A program made the translations under genes and the position numbers. Shown piece by piece: positions 8,743-16,499 of a stretch of DNA of 31,660 nt. Origin of the DNA: JBJEFI01 sp051873875 (GTDB lineage: Bacteria; Bacillota; Bacilli; Bacillales; Bacillaceae_G); contig JBJEFI010000129.1 in the NCBI GenBank assembly GCA_051873875.1, forward strand, positions 1-31,660, in the 5' to 3' direction. Every line of letters begins with the position of its first letter. Within the stretch, counting starts at the first letter, position 1. A model generated the notes under the pieces. That model made no database searches and was not told the DNA's origin. It was given only the letters and a program-made list of their open reading frames with translations.

Positions 8743-8772
8743 AGTATAAAGAAAGTTCTTAACTTTCTGCAA
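8743..8772 (-). promoter_or_regulatory. yneK promoter with 19-bp inverted-repeat operator candidate
   Basis: On the minus strand TTGCAG (8772-8767) and TATACT (8748-8743) are 18 nt apart and fit a SigA promoter for yneK. The spacer is almost filled by the perfect inverted repeat AGAAAGTT-ctt-AACTTTCT (8750-8768). Such placement is typical of a repressor operator. The regulator is unknown, and the repeat does not fit the cre or CodY consensus. Confidence 0.5.
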
Positions 8773-8789
8773 GAAAAGAAGATTACATC

Positions 8790-8819
8790 TTGACGATAGA
8801 TGAAAAAATAAGGTAGATT
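8790..8819 (+). promoter_or_regulatory. Candidate hut operon promoter
   Basis: TTGACG (8790-8795) and TAGATT (8814-8819) are 18 nt apart, giving a transcript start near 8826, about 33 nt before the hutP start. The -35 is good and the -10 weak. Confidence 0.5.
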
Positions 8820-8858
8820 GAAAGTAGTCATTAGTTATGAGAAAAGTGTGGTATGCAT

Positions 8859-9287
8859 ATGATAAAAGTAAGTCAAAACCAAATTGGTAAGTTTGCAGTT
8901 CTTTTAGTACTAGATAATGAAAACGTAATCAAAAAAGATGAGTTTACATTTTGCACAGGTCGAGTAGGAACAATGGATAGCAAGAAAATTGTGGCGGCAA
9001 TTGAAACGGCTGCGAAAAGTACAGGGGTTATTGACGGAAATATTTATCGTGAGGTACATAGTTTGTATCATGCCATCATGGAAGCGCTTCAAGGTGTAAC
9101 ACGAGGACAAGTGATGTTGGACTCTGTACTACGAACAGTTGGGTTAAGGTTTTCAGTTGTTCGTGGAAGACCGTATGAAAAAGTAAGCGAAGGAGAATGG
9201 ATTGCAGTCGCTCTTTATGGAACGATTGGTGCACCAATAAAAACCTTAGAACATGAAGCGATTGGATTAGGAATAAACCATATATAA
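8859..9287 (+). CDS. hutP: Hut operon antiterminator HutP
   Basis: HutP is a small RNA-binding protein that forms hexamers and, with L-histidine and Mg2+, binds NAG triplets in the hut mRNA to prevent termination before hutH. The 142-residue product shows the conserved core: GRVGTMDSKKIVAAIET, EVHSLYHAIMEAL, VTRGQ, LRTVGLRFSVVRG and the ending LEHEAIGLGINHI. The three metal/histidine-binding histidines of B. subtilis (73, 77, 138) correspond to H67, H71 and H132 here, with identical spacing. The ATG at 8859 is preferred over 8853 because the only weak purine-rich site (GTGTGG) is 7 nt before it. The weak ribosome binding site may keep HutP levels low. A perfect cre match lies inside the gene. 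Confidence 0.96.
   Translation: MIKVSQNQIGKFAVLLVLDNENVIKKDEFTFCTGRVGTMDSKKIVAAIETAAKSTGVIDGNIYREVHSLYHAIMEALQGVTRGQVMLDSVLRTVGLRFSVVRGRPYEKVSEGEWIAVALYGTIGAPIKTLEHEAIGLGINHI
8917..8932 (+). promoter_or_regulatory. CcpA (cre) site within hutP
   Basis: ATGAAAACGTAATCAA matches the degenerate cre consensus WTGNAANCGNWWNCAW at every position. It lies about 90 nt downstream of the predicted hut start point. In B. subtilis the hut operon is under carbon catabolite repression through sites inside hutP, so a roadblock-type role is likely. Confidence 0.7.
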
Positions 9288-9293
9288 TGCCCA

Positions 9294-9359
9294 TAGGAAT
9301 AGTAGATAATAGGGGGCTGTATTGCGAATAAAAGCAATGCAGTCCCTTTTTGTTTTTTT
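9294..9359 (+). promoter_or_regulatory. HutP-controlled attenuator between hutP and hutH
   Basis: A 13-bp stem (GGGGCTGTATTGC 9313-9325 with GCAATGCAGTCCC 9334-9346, two G-U pairs) is followed by a long T run (9347-9359), a strong intrinsic terminator. Just before and into its 5' arm are four TAG triplets (9294, 9300, 9303, 9310); the pair at 9303 and 9310 has the exact 4-nt spacer that HutP recognises. This is the place of the B. subtilis hut attenuator. The terminator is seen; HutP binding is inferred. Confidence 0.82.
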
Positions 9360-9387
9360 AGATTTATAAGGGCTAATGTGGGGGGAA

Positions 9388-9422
9388 GGGAGATAAGTTC
9401 ACGATTTAGTTATCTCTTTTTC
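9388..9422 (+). terminator. Second, weaker terminator-like hairpin before hutH
   Basis: GAGATAA (9390-9396) and TTATCTC (9410-9416) form a 7-bp stem, extendable by G-U pairs, followed by TTTTTCT. It ends just before the hutH ribosome binding site and contains one TAG in its loop. It may be a second attenuator or only a chance A+T-rich hairpin. Confidence 0.45.
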
Positions 9423-9442
9423 TCTAAGAAGGGAGGATGAAA

Positions 9443-10945
9443 ATGATTATTTTAACAGGTGAGACACTTACGATTGAACAAATGAGCGAGATTGTGTTTA
9501 ATCGAGAAAAGATTTGTACGTTAGATGCGTGTATGGAGAGAGTGAAACAATCTAGAAAACGTGTTGAAAAAATGGTAGACGAGGGTCAAATTATCTACGG
9601 AATTACAACGGGTTTTGGTAGATTTAGTGATGTTTTTATTAATCGAGAGGATGTATCAACATTGCAACATCATTTGATTCGTTCCCATGCTTGTGGGGTC
9701 GGAGAGGTATTTTCTGAGGAAGTATCAAGAGCAATGGTGGTACTTCGTGCAAATAATTTATTAAAAGGATACTCAGGTGTGCGTCCAATTATCATTAAGA
9801 GATTAGTAGAGTTAGTTAATAAAGAAATTCATCCTGTAATTCCTCAACAAGGTTCACTAGGTGCAAGTGGCGATTTAGCGCCATTATCGCATCTGGCTCT
9901 TGTTTTAATTGGCGAAGGAGAAGTGTTCTATAAAGGAAAACGAGTAAGTAGCTTAGAAGCATTACAGGCAGAAGGCATAGAACCGATTTGTTTACAGGCA
10001 AAAGAAGGATTGGCACTAATTAATGGAACACAAGCGATGACAGCGATGGGGGTAGTTGCCTATTTGGAAGCAGAAAAACTAGCCTATCAAGGGGAAATCA
10101 TTGCTGCTATGACAGTAGAGGGGTTACAAGGAATAATTGATGCCTTTGATGAACGAATTCATCTAGCAAGAGGACATCAAGAACAAATAGAAGTAGCTGG
10201 GAGAATTCGAGGAATATTAGCTGATAGTAAGTTAGTGACGAAACAAGGAGAGTTACGAGTACAAGATGCTTACTCCATTCGTTGTATTCCACAAATATAT
10301 GGGGCAACTTGGCAAGTGCTGAGGTATGTGAAAGAGAAGTTAGAGATTGAAATGAATGGTGTAACAGATAATCCACTTATTTTTGAAGATGATGTGGCAT
10401 TATCAGGGGGGAATTTTCATGGTCAACCAATTGCCTTTGCAATGGATTTCTTAAAGATTGGCATGGCAGAGTTAGCCAATATGAGTGAGCGTCGGATTGA
10501 ACGAATGGTTAATCCACAATTAAGTGATTTACCAGCCTTTCTAAGTCCTCAACCAGGGTTGCAGTCTGGTGCTATGATTTTACAATATAGTGCAGCTTCT
10601 CTCGTTTCAGAAAATAAAACATTGGCACATCCAGCTAGTGTGGATTCTATTCCTTCATCAGCCAATCAAGAAGACCATGTTAGCATGGGGACTATTGGGG
10701 CTCGTCATGCCTATCAAATTATCCAAAACGTCCGACATGTATTAGCAATTGAATTATTTTGTGCAATGGAGGCAGTTCAATATCGTGGTATTGGAAAAAT
10801 GGCAACGACAACGAAAGAATTTTTAACTTTATGTCGGCAAGTAGCACCAGCAATTATAGAAGATCGTGTTTTTTCTAAGGATATTACAGCATTAAACGAT
10901 TATTTAAAAATGAAAAATAATAAGGAGGAGAGTAAAAGATGGTAG
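9443..10945 (+). CDS. hutH: Histidine ammonia-lyase (histidase)
   Basis: HutH removes ammonia from L-histidine to give trans-urocanate, the first step of histidine degradation. The 500-residue product has the diagnostic Ala141-Ser142-Gly143 triad in GSLGASGDLAPLSHLAL, which cyclises to the MIO electrophile. It also shows IYGITTGFG with the catalytic Tyr, RVQDAYSIRC, TDNPL, GGNFHGQP and SSANQEDHVSMG. The length agrees with the family (about 500-510). I start at the ATG 9443, which has AAGGGAGG 6 nt upstream; an ATG at 9437 directly abuts that site. The last 7 bp overlap hutU. Expression should depend on HutP antitermination and be limited by CcpA. Confidence 0.98.
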   Translation: MIILTGETLTIEQMSEIVFNREKICTLDACMERVKQSRKRVEKMVDEGQIIYGITTGFGRFSDVFINREDVSTLQHHLIRSHACGVGEVFSEEVSRAMVVLRANNLLKGYSGVRPIIIKRLVELVNKEIHPVIPQQGSLGASGDLAPLSHLALVLIGEGEVFYKGKRVSSLEALQAEGIEPICLQAKEGLALINGTQAMTAMGVVAYLEAEKLAYQGEIIAAMTVEGLQGIIDAFDERIHLARGHQEQIEVAGRIRGILADSKLVTKQGELRVQDAYSIRCIPQIYGATWQVLRYVKEKLEIEMNGVTDNPLIFEDDVALSGGNFHGQPIAFAMDFLKIGMAELANMSERRIERMVNPQLSDLPAFLSPQPGLQSGAMILQYSAASLVSENKTLAHPASVDSIPSSANQEDHVSMGTIGARHAYQIIQNVRHVLAIELFCAMEAVQYRGIGKMATTTKEFLTLCRQVAPAIIEDRVFSKDITALNDYLKMKNNKEESKRW

Positions 10946-12288
10946 ATGTAAAACGTGTAATTAAAGCACCAACAGGAACAACATTAAATACAAAGGGATG
11001 GGTACAAGAAGCAGCGTTGCGTATGTTAATGAATAACTTAGATCCAAATGTCGCTGAAAATCCAGATGAATTAGTTGTATATGGAGGAATTGGGAAAGCA
11101 GCTCGAAATTGGCCTTCCTTCGAAAAGATTATTGAAGAATTAAAAGTGTTAAATGAAGACGAGACATTGTTAATTCAATCAGGAAAACCTATAGCCGTTT
11201 TTAAATCACACGCTGATGCACCACGTGTCTTATTGGCTAACTCTAATCTTGTTCCAAAATGGGCAACGTGGGAACACTTTAGAGAGTTAGAAAAGAAAGG
11301 CTTAATGATGTATGGACAAATGACAGCAGGTAGTTGGATTTATATTGGAACACAAGGTATTTTACAAGGCACATATGAAACCTTTGCCGAGGCAGCTCGT
11401 CAGTACTTTGGTGGAACCTTGAAAGGAACATTAACTTTGACGGCTGGTCTTGGTGGAATGGGTGGAGCTCAACCGTTAGCAGTGACGATGAATGAAGGAG
11501 TTGTTATTGCCATTGAAGTAGATGAATGGCGAATTGATCGTCGAATTGAAACGCGTTATTGTGANNNNNNNNNNNNNNNNNNNNNNNNNNNNNNNNNNNN
11601 NNNNNNNNNNNNNNNNNNNNNNNNNNNNNNNNNNNNNNNNNNNNNNNNNNNNNNNNNNNNNNNNCAATTTTGTGAAGGTAAAGGGCCATTTCGTTGGGTG
11701 GCTTTATCTGGTGACCCAGAAGATATTTATAAAACAGACGAAGTTATTTTACGAGAGTTTGCTGATAATAAAGCCTTATGCCATTGGATTAAAATGGCTC
11801 AAGAAAAAGTGGAATTTCAAGGACTTCCTGCTCGAATTTGTTGGTTAGGATATGGAGAACGAGCTAAGTTTGGGCGGATTATTAATGAAATGGTGGCAAA
11901 GGGCGAGCTGAAAGCACCAATTGTAATTGGCCGTGATCATCTTGATTGTGGGTCTGTCGCATCTCCAAATCGTGAAACAGAAGGAATGAAAGATGGCAGT
12001 GATGCTGTTAGTGATTGGCCAATTTTAAATGCATTAATTAATAGTGTAAATGGCGCTAGTTGGGTAAGTGTTCATCATGGTGGTGGCGTTGGTATGGGGT
12101 ATTCCTTACATGCAGGAATGGTTATTGTGGCAGATGGAACAGATGAAGCGGCACGTCGACTAGAGCGAGTGTTAACAAGTGATCCAGGTATGGGTGTTGT
12201 TCGTCATGTTGATGCAGGCTATGAAAAAGCAATTGAAACAGCAAAAATAAAAGGCGTTCACATTCCGATGATGGAGGGGGAAAAATGA
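10939..12288 (+). CDS. hutU: Urocanate hydratase, interrupted by assembly gap
   Basis: HutU (urocanase) uses tightly bound NAD+ to hydrate urocanate to imidazolonepropionate. The N-terminal 208 residues and the C-terminal part from QFCEGKGPFRWVALSGDP onward are clear, including CWLGYGERAKFG with the catalytic-region Cys and the final VHHGGGVGMGYS. The 100 N (11565-11664) lie after RRIETRYC. Compared with the B. subtilis protein as I remember it (about 552 residues), roughly 135 residues are missing, including the NAD+-binding GNAAEV region, whereas the N run covers only 33 codons. The frame is kept across the gap, but the listed length is not real. AAGGAGG lies 10 nt before the ATG; the start overlaps hutH and the stop overlaps hutI. 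Confidence 0.95.
   Translation: MVDVKRVIKAPTGTTLNTKGWVQEAALRMLMNNLDPNVAENPDELVVYGGIGKAARNWPSFEKIIEELKVLNEDETLLIQSGKPIAVFKSHADAPRVLLANSNLVPKWATWEHFRELEKKGLMMYGQMTAGSWIYIGTQGILQGTYETFAEAARQYFGGTLKGTLTLTAGLGGMGGAQPLAVTMNEGVVIAIEVDEWRIDRRIETRYCXXXXXXXXXXXXXXXXXXXXXXXXXXXXXXXXXXQFCEGKGPFRWVALSGDPEDIYKTDEVILREFADNKALCHWIKMAQEKVEFQGLPARICWLGYGERAKFGRIINEMVAKGELKAPIVIGRDHLDCGSVASPNRETEGMKDGSDAVSDWPILNALINSVNGASWVSVHHGGGVGMGYSLHAGMVIVADGTDEAARRLERVLTSDPGMGVVRHVDAGYEKAIETAKIKGVHIPMMEGEK
11565..11664. other. Assembly gap of 100 N within hutU
   Basis: Exactly 100 N are present, a common placeholder for a scaffold gap of unknown size. From the missing urocanase residues the true distance is likely about 410 bp. 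Confidence 0.97.
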
Positions 12289-13541
12289 AAGTAGATAGAT
12301 TATTAAAAAATATAAATCAACTTCTTACATGTGATCATGGTACTGGACCGGCACGTGGTGAACAAATGCATACATTGCCACTTATTGAAGGCGGGGCGAT
12401 TGCCTTTAAAGATGGGGTAATTGTTTTTATTGGAAAAAGCGAAGATACAACTCATATAGATGCAATTGAAATCATTGACTGCAAAGGAAAAATTGTTTCA
12501 CCAGGATTAGTTGATCCACATACACATTTAGTTCATGGAGGTTCTAGGGAACATGAAATTGCCTTGAAGTTACAAGGTGTTCCTTATTTAGATATTTTGG
12601 CACAGGGTGGTGGCATTTTATCTACAGTGGAAAAAACGAAAGAAGCGACAGAAGAAGACTTAATAGAAAAAAGTATAAACGTTTTAAATACGATGTTAAC
12701 CTACGGTGTAACGACAGTTGAAGCTAAAAGTGGATATGGATTAGAAGAAGAAACTGAATTAAAGCAGCTTCGAGTTGTGAAGAAAGTAAATGAATTTCAT
12801 CCAATAACAGTTGTTTCTACTTTTTTAGGGGCACATGCCCTTCCACCTACTTATAAAGGAAAAGAAGATTTGTTTTTAGAAGAAATGCTTCAATTATTAC
12901 CAATTATTAAGAAAGAAGAGTTAGCGCAATTTGTTGATATTTTCTGTGAGGAAGGTGTATTTTCTGTTGAACAATCACGAGACTTTTTGTTAAAGGCAAA
13001 AGAGATGGGCTTTCAATTGAAAATTCATGCCGATGAAATTGTTTCCTTAGGTGGTACAGAGTTAGCAGTCGAAGTAGGATGTACATCTGCTGACCATTTA
13101 GTAGGAGCTTCTTCAATGGGAATAGAAATGTTAGGAAAAGGGGAAACAATTCCTGTACTATTACCGGGAACGACCTTTTATTTAAATAAAGAAAGTTATG
13201 CCAATGCAAGAGAAATGATTAATCAAGGTGCAGCCGTTGCGTTAGCGACTGATTATAATCCTGGAAGCAATCCAACTGAAAACATTCAATTAATCATGAC
13301 AATGGCATTATTAAAATTAAAAATGACACCAGAAGAAATTTGGAATGGGGTTACAATTAATGCGGCCCATAGTATTAACAATGGTGATGTTGCAGGAATG
13401 TTAAGAATTGGTAGAATGGCAGATATTGTTGTATGGGATGCTCCAAATTATGCTTATGTACCATACCGATATGGTAAAAATCATGTGGATGCAGTTTATA
13501 AAAATGGGGTATTAGTGGTAAAAGATGGTGTGTTGCAATGA
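12285..13541 (+). CDS. hutI: Imidazolonepropionase
   Basis: HutI hydrolyses 4-imidazolone-5-propionate to N-formimino-L-glutamate. The 418-residue product is an amidohydrolase-superfamily metal enzyme: the HxH metal motif is H79-T-H81 in DPHTHLVHGG, followed by REHE, the further metal ligand H248 in KIHADEI, then SADHL and the metal-binding Asp in LATDYNPGS. The C-terminal composite domain (MLRIGRMADIVVWD) is typical. The length matches the family (about 420). The ATG overlaps the hutU stop (ATGA) and has GGAGGGG just upstream, so the two are translationally coupled. Confidence 0.97.
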   Translation: MKVDRLLKNINQLLTCDHGTGPARGEQMHTLPLIEGGAIAFKDGVIVFIGKSEDTTHIDAIEIIDCKGKIVSPGLVDPHTHLVHGGSREHEIALKLQGVPYLDILAQGGGILSTVEKTKEATEEDLIEKSINVLNTMLTYGVTTVEAKSGYGLEEETELKQLRVVKKVNEFHPITVVSTFLGAHALPPTYKGKEDLFLEEMLQLLPIIKKEELAQFVDIFCEEGVFSVEQSRDFLLKAKEMGFQLKIHADEIVSLGGTELAVEVGCTSADHLVGASSMGIEMLGKGETIPVLLPGTTFYLNKESYANAREMINQGAAVALATDYNPGSNPTENIQLIMTMALLKLKMTPEEIWNGVTINAAHSINNGDVAGMLRIGRMADIVVWDAPNYAYVPYRYGKNHVDAVYKNGVLVVKDGVLQ

Positions 13542-14491
13542 CCCTTCCATATTTAAAAAAAGTAGGTGAAGGAATATTTGTCGATTCAGAAGTACGAAAG
13601 GCAAACGAATTGCTACAACCGTGGGATGAAGAACAGGTTGTTACTTATGGTTTAATTGGACTCCCTTTATCCAAAACATCCATTAGTCATTCAGGTGCGC
13701 ATTTGTCGCCAACAACTATCCGTAAAATGTTTAGTAGTTATAGTACGTATAGTATTGAGGAAGAGGCAGATATTAATAAAAGAGTTGTTGATTTTGGCGA
13801 TATTCAAATGCACGTTACGAGTGATGAACAATCAAGAATACGAATTTATGAAACGGTAAAAGCATTACTTCATCATCATCAACAAATGGTGCCAATTTTA
13901 CTTGGTGGCGACCATGGGGTTAGTTTTCCTTCTATTCAAGCTTTTCAAGAAGAGCGTGGGAAAGTAGGCATTGTTCAATTTGATGCCCATCATGATTTGC
14001 GGAATACAAAAGACGGAGGCCGTAGCAATGGAACACCATTTCGTAGTTTGCTAGAAGAAGGTATTATCAACGGTAATCAACTTGTTCAAATTGGTCTTCG
14101 TGATTTTTCTAATAGTGCCTCCTATCATCAGTATGCGAAGGAGCAGGGGATTCATCTATATACAATGAAAGATGTGAAAACGAAAGGAATACTACCAATT
14201 TTAGAACAAAGTATTGCAATTTTAAAGCAAAGTTGTGATGTACTTTATATAAGCGTGGATATGGATGTACTTGATATGGCATTTGCACCAGGCTGTCCAG
14301 CTATTGGACCAGGTGGAATGGATAGTACGACTTTATTAGAAGCAATATATTATTTAGGAAGAGAAGAAATGGTTAAAGGGGTGGATATTGTAGAGATTGA
14401 TCCAACAGTTGATTTTCGAGATATGACGAGTAAAATGGCTGTACATGTTATTTTACAGTTTTTATTAGGTAGAAATAATAGATTAGCTTAA
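13538..14491 (+). CDS. hutG: Formimidoylglutamase
   Basis: HutG hydrolyses N-formimidoyl-L-glutamate to glutamate and formamide, the last step of the pathway. The 317-residue product belongs to the arginase/agmatinase family and has its di-Mn2+ ligands in LGGDHGVSFPS, QFDAHHDLR and SVDMDVLDMAFAPG, with the later EIDPTVD helix. Length and order match B. subtilis HutG (about 319). The ATG overlaps the hutI stop (ATGA); the ribosome binding site is weak, so translation probably depends on coupling. Unlike B. subtilis, no hutM histidine permease gene follows. Confidence 0.97.
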   Translation: MTLPYLKKVGEGIFVDSEVRKANELLQPWDEEQVVTYGLIGLPLSKTSISHSGAHLSPTTIRKMFSSYSTYSIEEEADINKRVVDFGDIQMHVTSDEQSRIRIYETVKALLHHHQQMVPILLGGDHGVSFPSIQAFQEERGKVGIVQFDAHHDLRNTKDGGRSNGTPFRSLLEEGIINGNQLVQIGLRDFSNSASYHQYAKEQGIHLYTMKDVKTKGILPILEQSIAILKQSCDVLYISVDMDVLDMAFAPGCPAIGPGGMDSTTLLEAIYYLGREEMVKGVDIVEIDPTVDFRDMTSKMAVHVILQFLLGRNNRLA

Positions 14492-14535
14492 TACAATAAT
14501 ACATTCTAATGCTTAGCTAATGGCAGTATTGTATT
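14490..14535 (+). repeat. Inverted repeat after the hutG stop
   Basis: AATACAATA and TATTGTATT, with further CATT/AATG pairing inside, can fold into an imperfect hairpin just after hutG. No T run follows, so it is more likely a 3'-end stabilising structure or an inactive terminator. Confidence 0.5.
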
Positions 14536-14540
14536 TGAAG

Positions 14541-14571
14541 AAAAGACATTCAGTAATGAGTGTCTTTTTTA
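14541..14571 (+). terminator. Intrinsic terminator of the hut operon
   Basis: AAAGACATTC and GAGTGTCTTT form a 10-bp stem with one G-U pair and a T run. Confidence 0.88.
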
Positions 14572-14633
14572 TTTTAATGAGACAAGTCAAAACCAATTAA
14601 AAGACTATTTGTGGAAGATAAAAGAATTAATAC

Positions 14634-14662
14634 TTGACGATAAAGTAGTGATGTGTTTTAAT
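14634..14662 (+). promoter_or_regulatory. Promoter of the SAM riboswitch transcript
   Basis: TTGACG (14634-14639) and TTTAAT (14657-14662) are 17 nt apart, with a TG one base before the -10 (extended -10). The transcript would begin near 14669, about 20 nt before the riboswitch. Confidence 0.7.
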
Positions 14663-14691
14663 TTGTTTAGAAAAATTATATTTAAATAATT

Positions 14692-14832
14692 CTTATCAAG
14701 AGTGGTGGAGGGACTAGGCCCTTTGAAACCCGGCAACCGATGCGAATGCATAGCGGTGCTAAATCCTACAGCGATGCTGAAAGATGAGTGATACGATAGA
14801 TCAAGTCTGGGTATTCACTCAGGCTTTTTTTC
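14692..14832 (+). promoter_or_regulatory. SAM-I (S-box) riboswitch with terminator
   Basis: The S-box core is unmistakable: CTTATCAAGAG, GGTGGAGGGACT, GAAACCCGGCAACC, then GGTGCTAAATCCTACAGC and AAAGATGAG. P1 is CTTATC (14692-14697) with GATGAG (14783-14788). Downstream, AAGTCTGGGT (14803-14812) and ACTCAGGCTT (14817-14826) form a terminator with a T run. Bound SAM should stabilise P1 and cause termination, so the transporter is made when SAM or methionine is low. Confidence 0.96.
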
Positions 14833-14867
14833 TTTTACTCTTGATTTAGAACAGAAGGAGAATGATT

Positions 14868-16175
14868 ATGAAAAAAGGAAATCCATGGGCATTGTTGCCT
14901 ATTTTCGTCTTTTTATTATTATTTGTAGGAGTTGGTGTAGCAACTGGTGACTTCTACAAAATGCCAGTACTTGTTGCTTTTTTAATTGCAACAATGATAG
15001 CATTCATGATGAATCGAAAAGAAAGTTTTCAAGCAAAAGTAGAAGCTTTTTGTAAAGGTGCAGGGGATAGCACGATTATTCAAATGGTAATGATTTTTCT
15101 TTTAGCTGGTGCATTTTCAGGCATTGCCAAGGAAATTGGTAGTGTAGAATCTACGGTAAACTTTAGTTTATCTATTTTACCATCTCAATTAATTGTACCT
15201 GGATTATTTATTATTGCTTGTTTCATTTCATTTTCAATGGGGACATCTGTAGGGACAATTGCAGCATTGGCGCCAATTGGTATTGGGATTGCTGAGTCAA
15301 CAGGACTTTCGCCGGCGTTTATTTTAGGTGCTGTTGTTGGTGGTGGTATGTTTGGTGATAATTTATCTATGATTTCAGACACGACAATTGCGGCAGTTCG
15401 TACACAAGGTTGTGGATTGAAAGATAAATTTAAAGAAAACTTCTTTATTGTATTACCGGCAGCAGTTGTAACGGTTATTATTTTAGCAGTAATTAGCATG
15501 GGTCAAACAGTAACAATGTCTGAAAACTATGGTTTTAATATGTTAAAAGTATTACCGTATGTTGCGATTATTATCGGTGCTTTACTTGGGACAAATGTAT
15601 TTATTTTATTAAGTGGAAGTACTGTACTTGCTAGTGTAATTGGATTAATGACAAGTAGCGTTGATCTTACTAGTATTACAAATGCCATCTCTCAAGGGAT
15701 GCTTGGAATGGCAGAAATTTCCCTGTTATCGATTTTAGTTGGTGGAGTATTAAGTTTAATTAAGTATAATGGTGGAATGGACTTCCTACTACATGTAATT
15801 TCGAGAAAGGTAAATTCGAAAAAAGGTGCAGAATTTGGAATTGCAGGATTAGCGGCTGTTGTGGATAGTTGTACAGCTAATAATACGATTGCAATTGTGA
15901 TGGCTGGTCCAATTGCGAAAGAAATTAGCGAAGAATATAATGTAACGCCAAGTCGTACGGCTAGTATTCTAGATATTTTCTCAACAGCGATTCAAGGTAT
16001 TATTCCTTACGGGGCACAATTACTAACAGCGGCAGGCTTAGCAGCAATGTCACCAATTGAAATTATCCCATATTTACATTATCCAATTTTAATGGGTATT
16101 TGTGGTCTTGTTGCAATTGGAATTGGATTTCCAAATAGACGTCAACAACAAGAGGTTAATAAAAAGGCAGCTTAA
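14868..16175 (+). CDS. SAM-riboswitch-controlled NhaC-family transporter (probable methionine uptake, MetT-like)
   Basis: This 435-residue polytopic membrane protein has about eleven hydrophobic helices and belongs to the NhaC/ion-transporter superfamily. Features include GTSVGTIAALAPIGIG, GGGMFGDNLSMISDTT (the family's GD...SDTT motif) and VVDSCTANNTIAIVMAGPIAKE. Such proteins are often annotated as Na+/H+ antiporters, but members behind S-boxes were proposed as methionine transporters (MetT). The SAM-I riboswitch directly upstream makes methionine or a related sulfur compound the best guess. The closeness to hut could suggest histidine instead, because related YuiF proteins are predicted histidine permeases, but a separate promoter and terminators insulate it. 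The start is ATG 14868 (GAAGGAG 7 nt before); ATG 14862 abuts the site. Confidence 0.85.
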   Translation: MKKGNPWALLPIFVFLLLFVGVGVATGDFYKMPVLVAFLIATMIAFMMNRKESFQAKVEAFCKGAGDSTIIQMVMIFLLAGAFSGIAKEIGSVESTVNFSLSILPSQLIVPGLFIIACFISFSMGTSVGTIAALAPIGIGIAESTGLSPAFILGAVVGGGMFGDNLSMISDTTIAAVRTQGCGLKDKFKENFFIVLPAAVVTVIILAVISMGQTVTMSENYGFNMLKVLPYVAIIIGALLGTNVFILLSGSTVLASVIGLMTSSVDLTSITNAISQGMLGMAEISLLSILVGGVLSLIKYNGGMDFLLHVISRKVNSKKGAEFGIAGLAAVVDSCTANNTIAIVMAGPIAKEISEEYNVTPSRTASILDIFSTAIQGIIPYGAQLLTAAGLAAMSPIEIIPYLHYPILMGICGLVAIGIGFPNRRQQQEVNKKAA

Positions 16176-16190
16176 AAGGTTGTTATTATA

Positions 16191-16243
16191 CTAAAAAATA
16201 GGCGTTCGTTGAAATAACAATTCATCGAGTGCCTATTTTTTGT
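16191..16243. terminator. Bidirectional terminator after the NhaC-family gene
   Basis: AAAAAATAGGCGTTCG (16193-16208) and CGAGTGCCTATTTTTT (16226-16241) form a 16-bp stem with two G-U pairs and U-runs on both strands. The stop codon of the convergent small gene lies in the right arm. Confidence 0.88.
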
Positions 16244-16499
16244 TACCCATATAATAACCAACAATTCCTTCAACAATCCCTGCCACGACAACACTAATCA
16301 TAATGGGAATAATCGAACCAATCGTCACTTGTTGATCTGTACGGGATATTCCAAATTGAAGTGCAGGAATATCCATCATCATCCCTAGGCCCTGTACGAT
16401 TGCAAACACAACACCCATTGTTACTAAAAAACTGGAAAGTCTAATTTTTCGACTGTCTCGTCCGTATGTTTTTGTTAGAAAGTCGCGTAAATGGTTCAT
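16233..16499 (-). CDS. Small two-helix membrane protein, unknown function
   Basis: I do not recognise this 88-residue protein. It has a basic N-terminus (MNHLRDFLTKTYGRDSRKIR), a first hydrophobic helix (about 22-43, with GLGMMMD), a short loop with SRTDQQVT, and a second helix rich in Ile, Val and Gly ending in YYMGNKK. The positive-inside rule suggests both ends are cytoplasmic. A weak AAAGG lies upstream of the ATG. It converges on the NhaC-family gene and shares its terminator. Coding is supported by the coherent membrane topology and the terminator; function is open. Confidence 0.65.
   Translation of the reverse strand: MNHLRDFLTKTYGRDSRKIRLSSFLVTMGVVFAIVQGLGMMMDIPALQFGISRTDQQVTIGSIIPIMISVVVAGIVEGIVGYYMGNKK

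Noticed and set aside
9149..9163. TTTTCAG in hutP as a CodY site
   Set aside because: Only about 9 of 15 positions fit the CodY consensus, although hut is CodY-controlled in B. subtilis.
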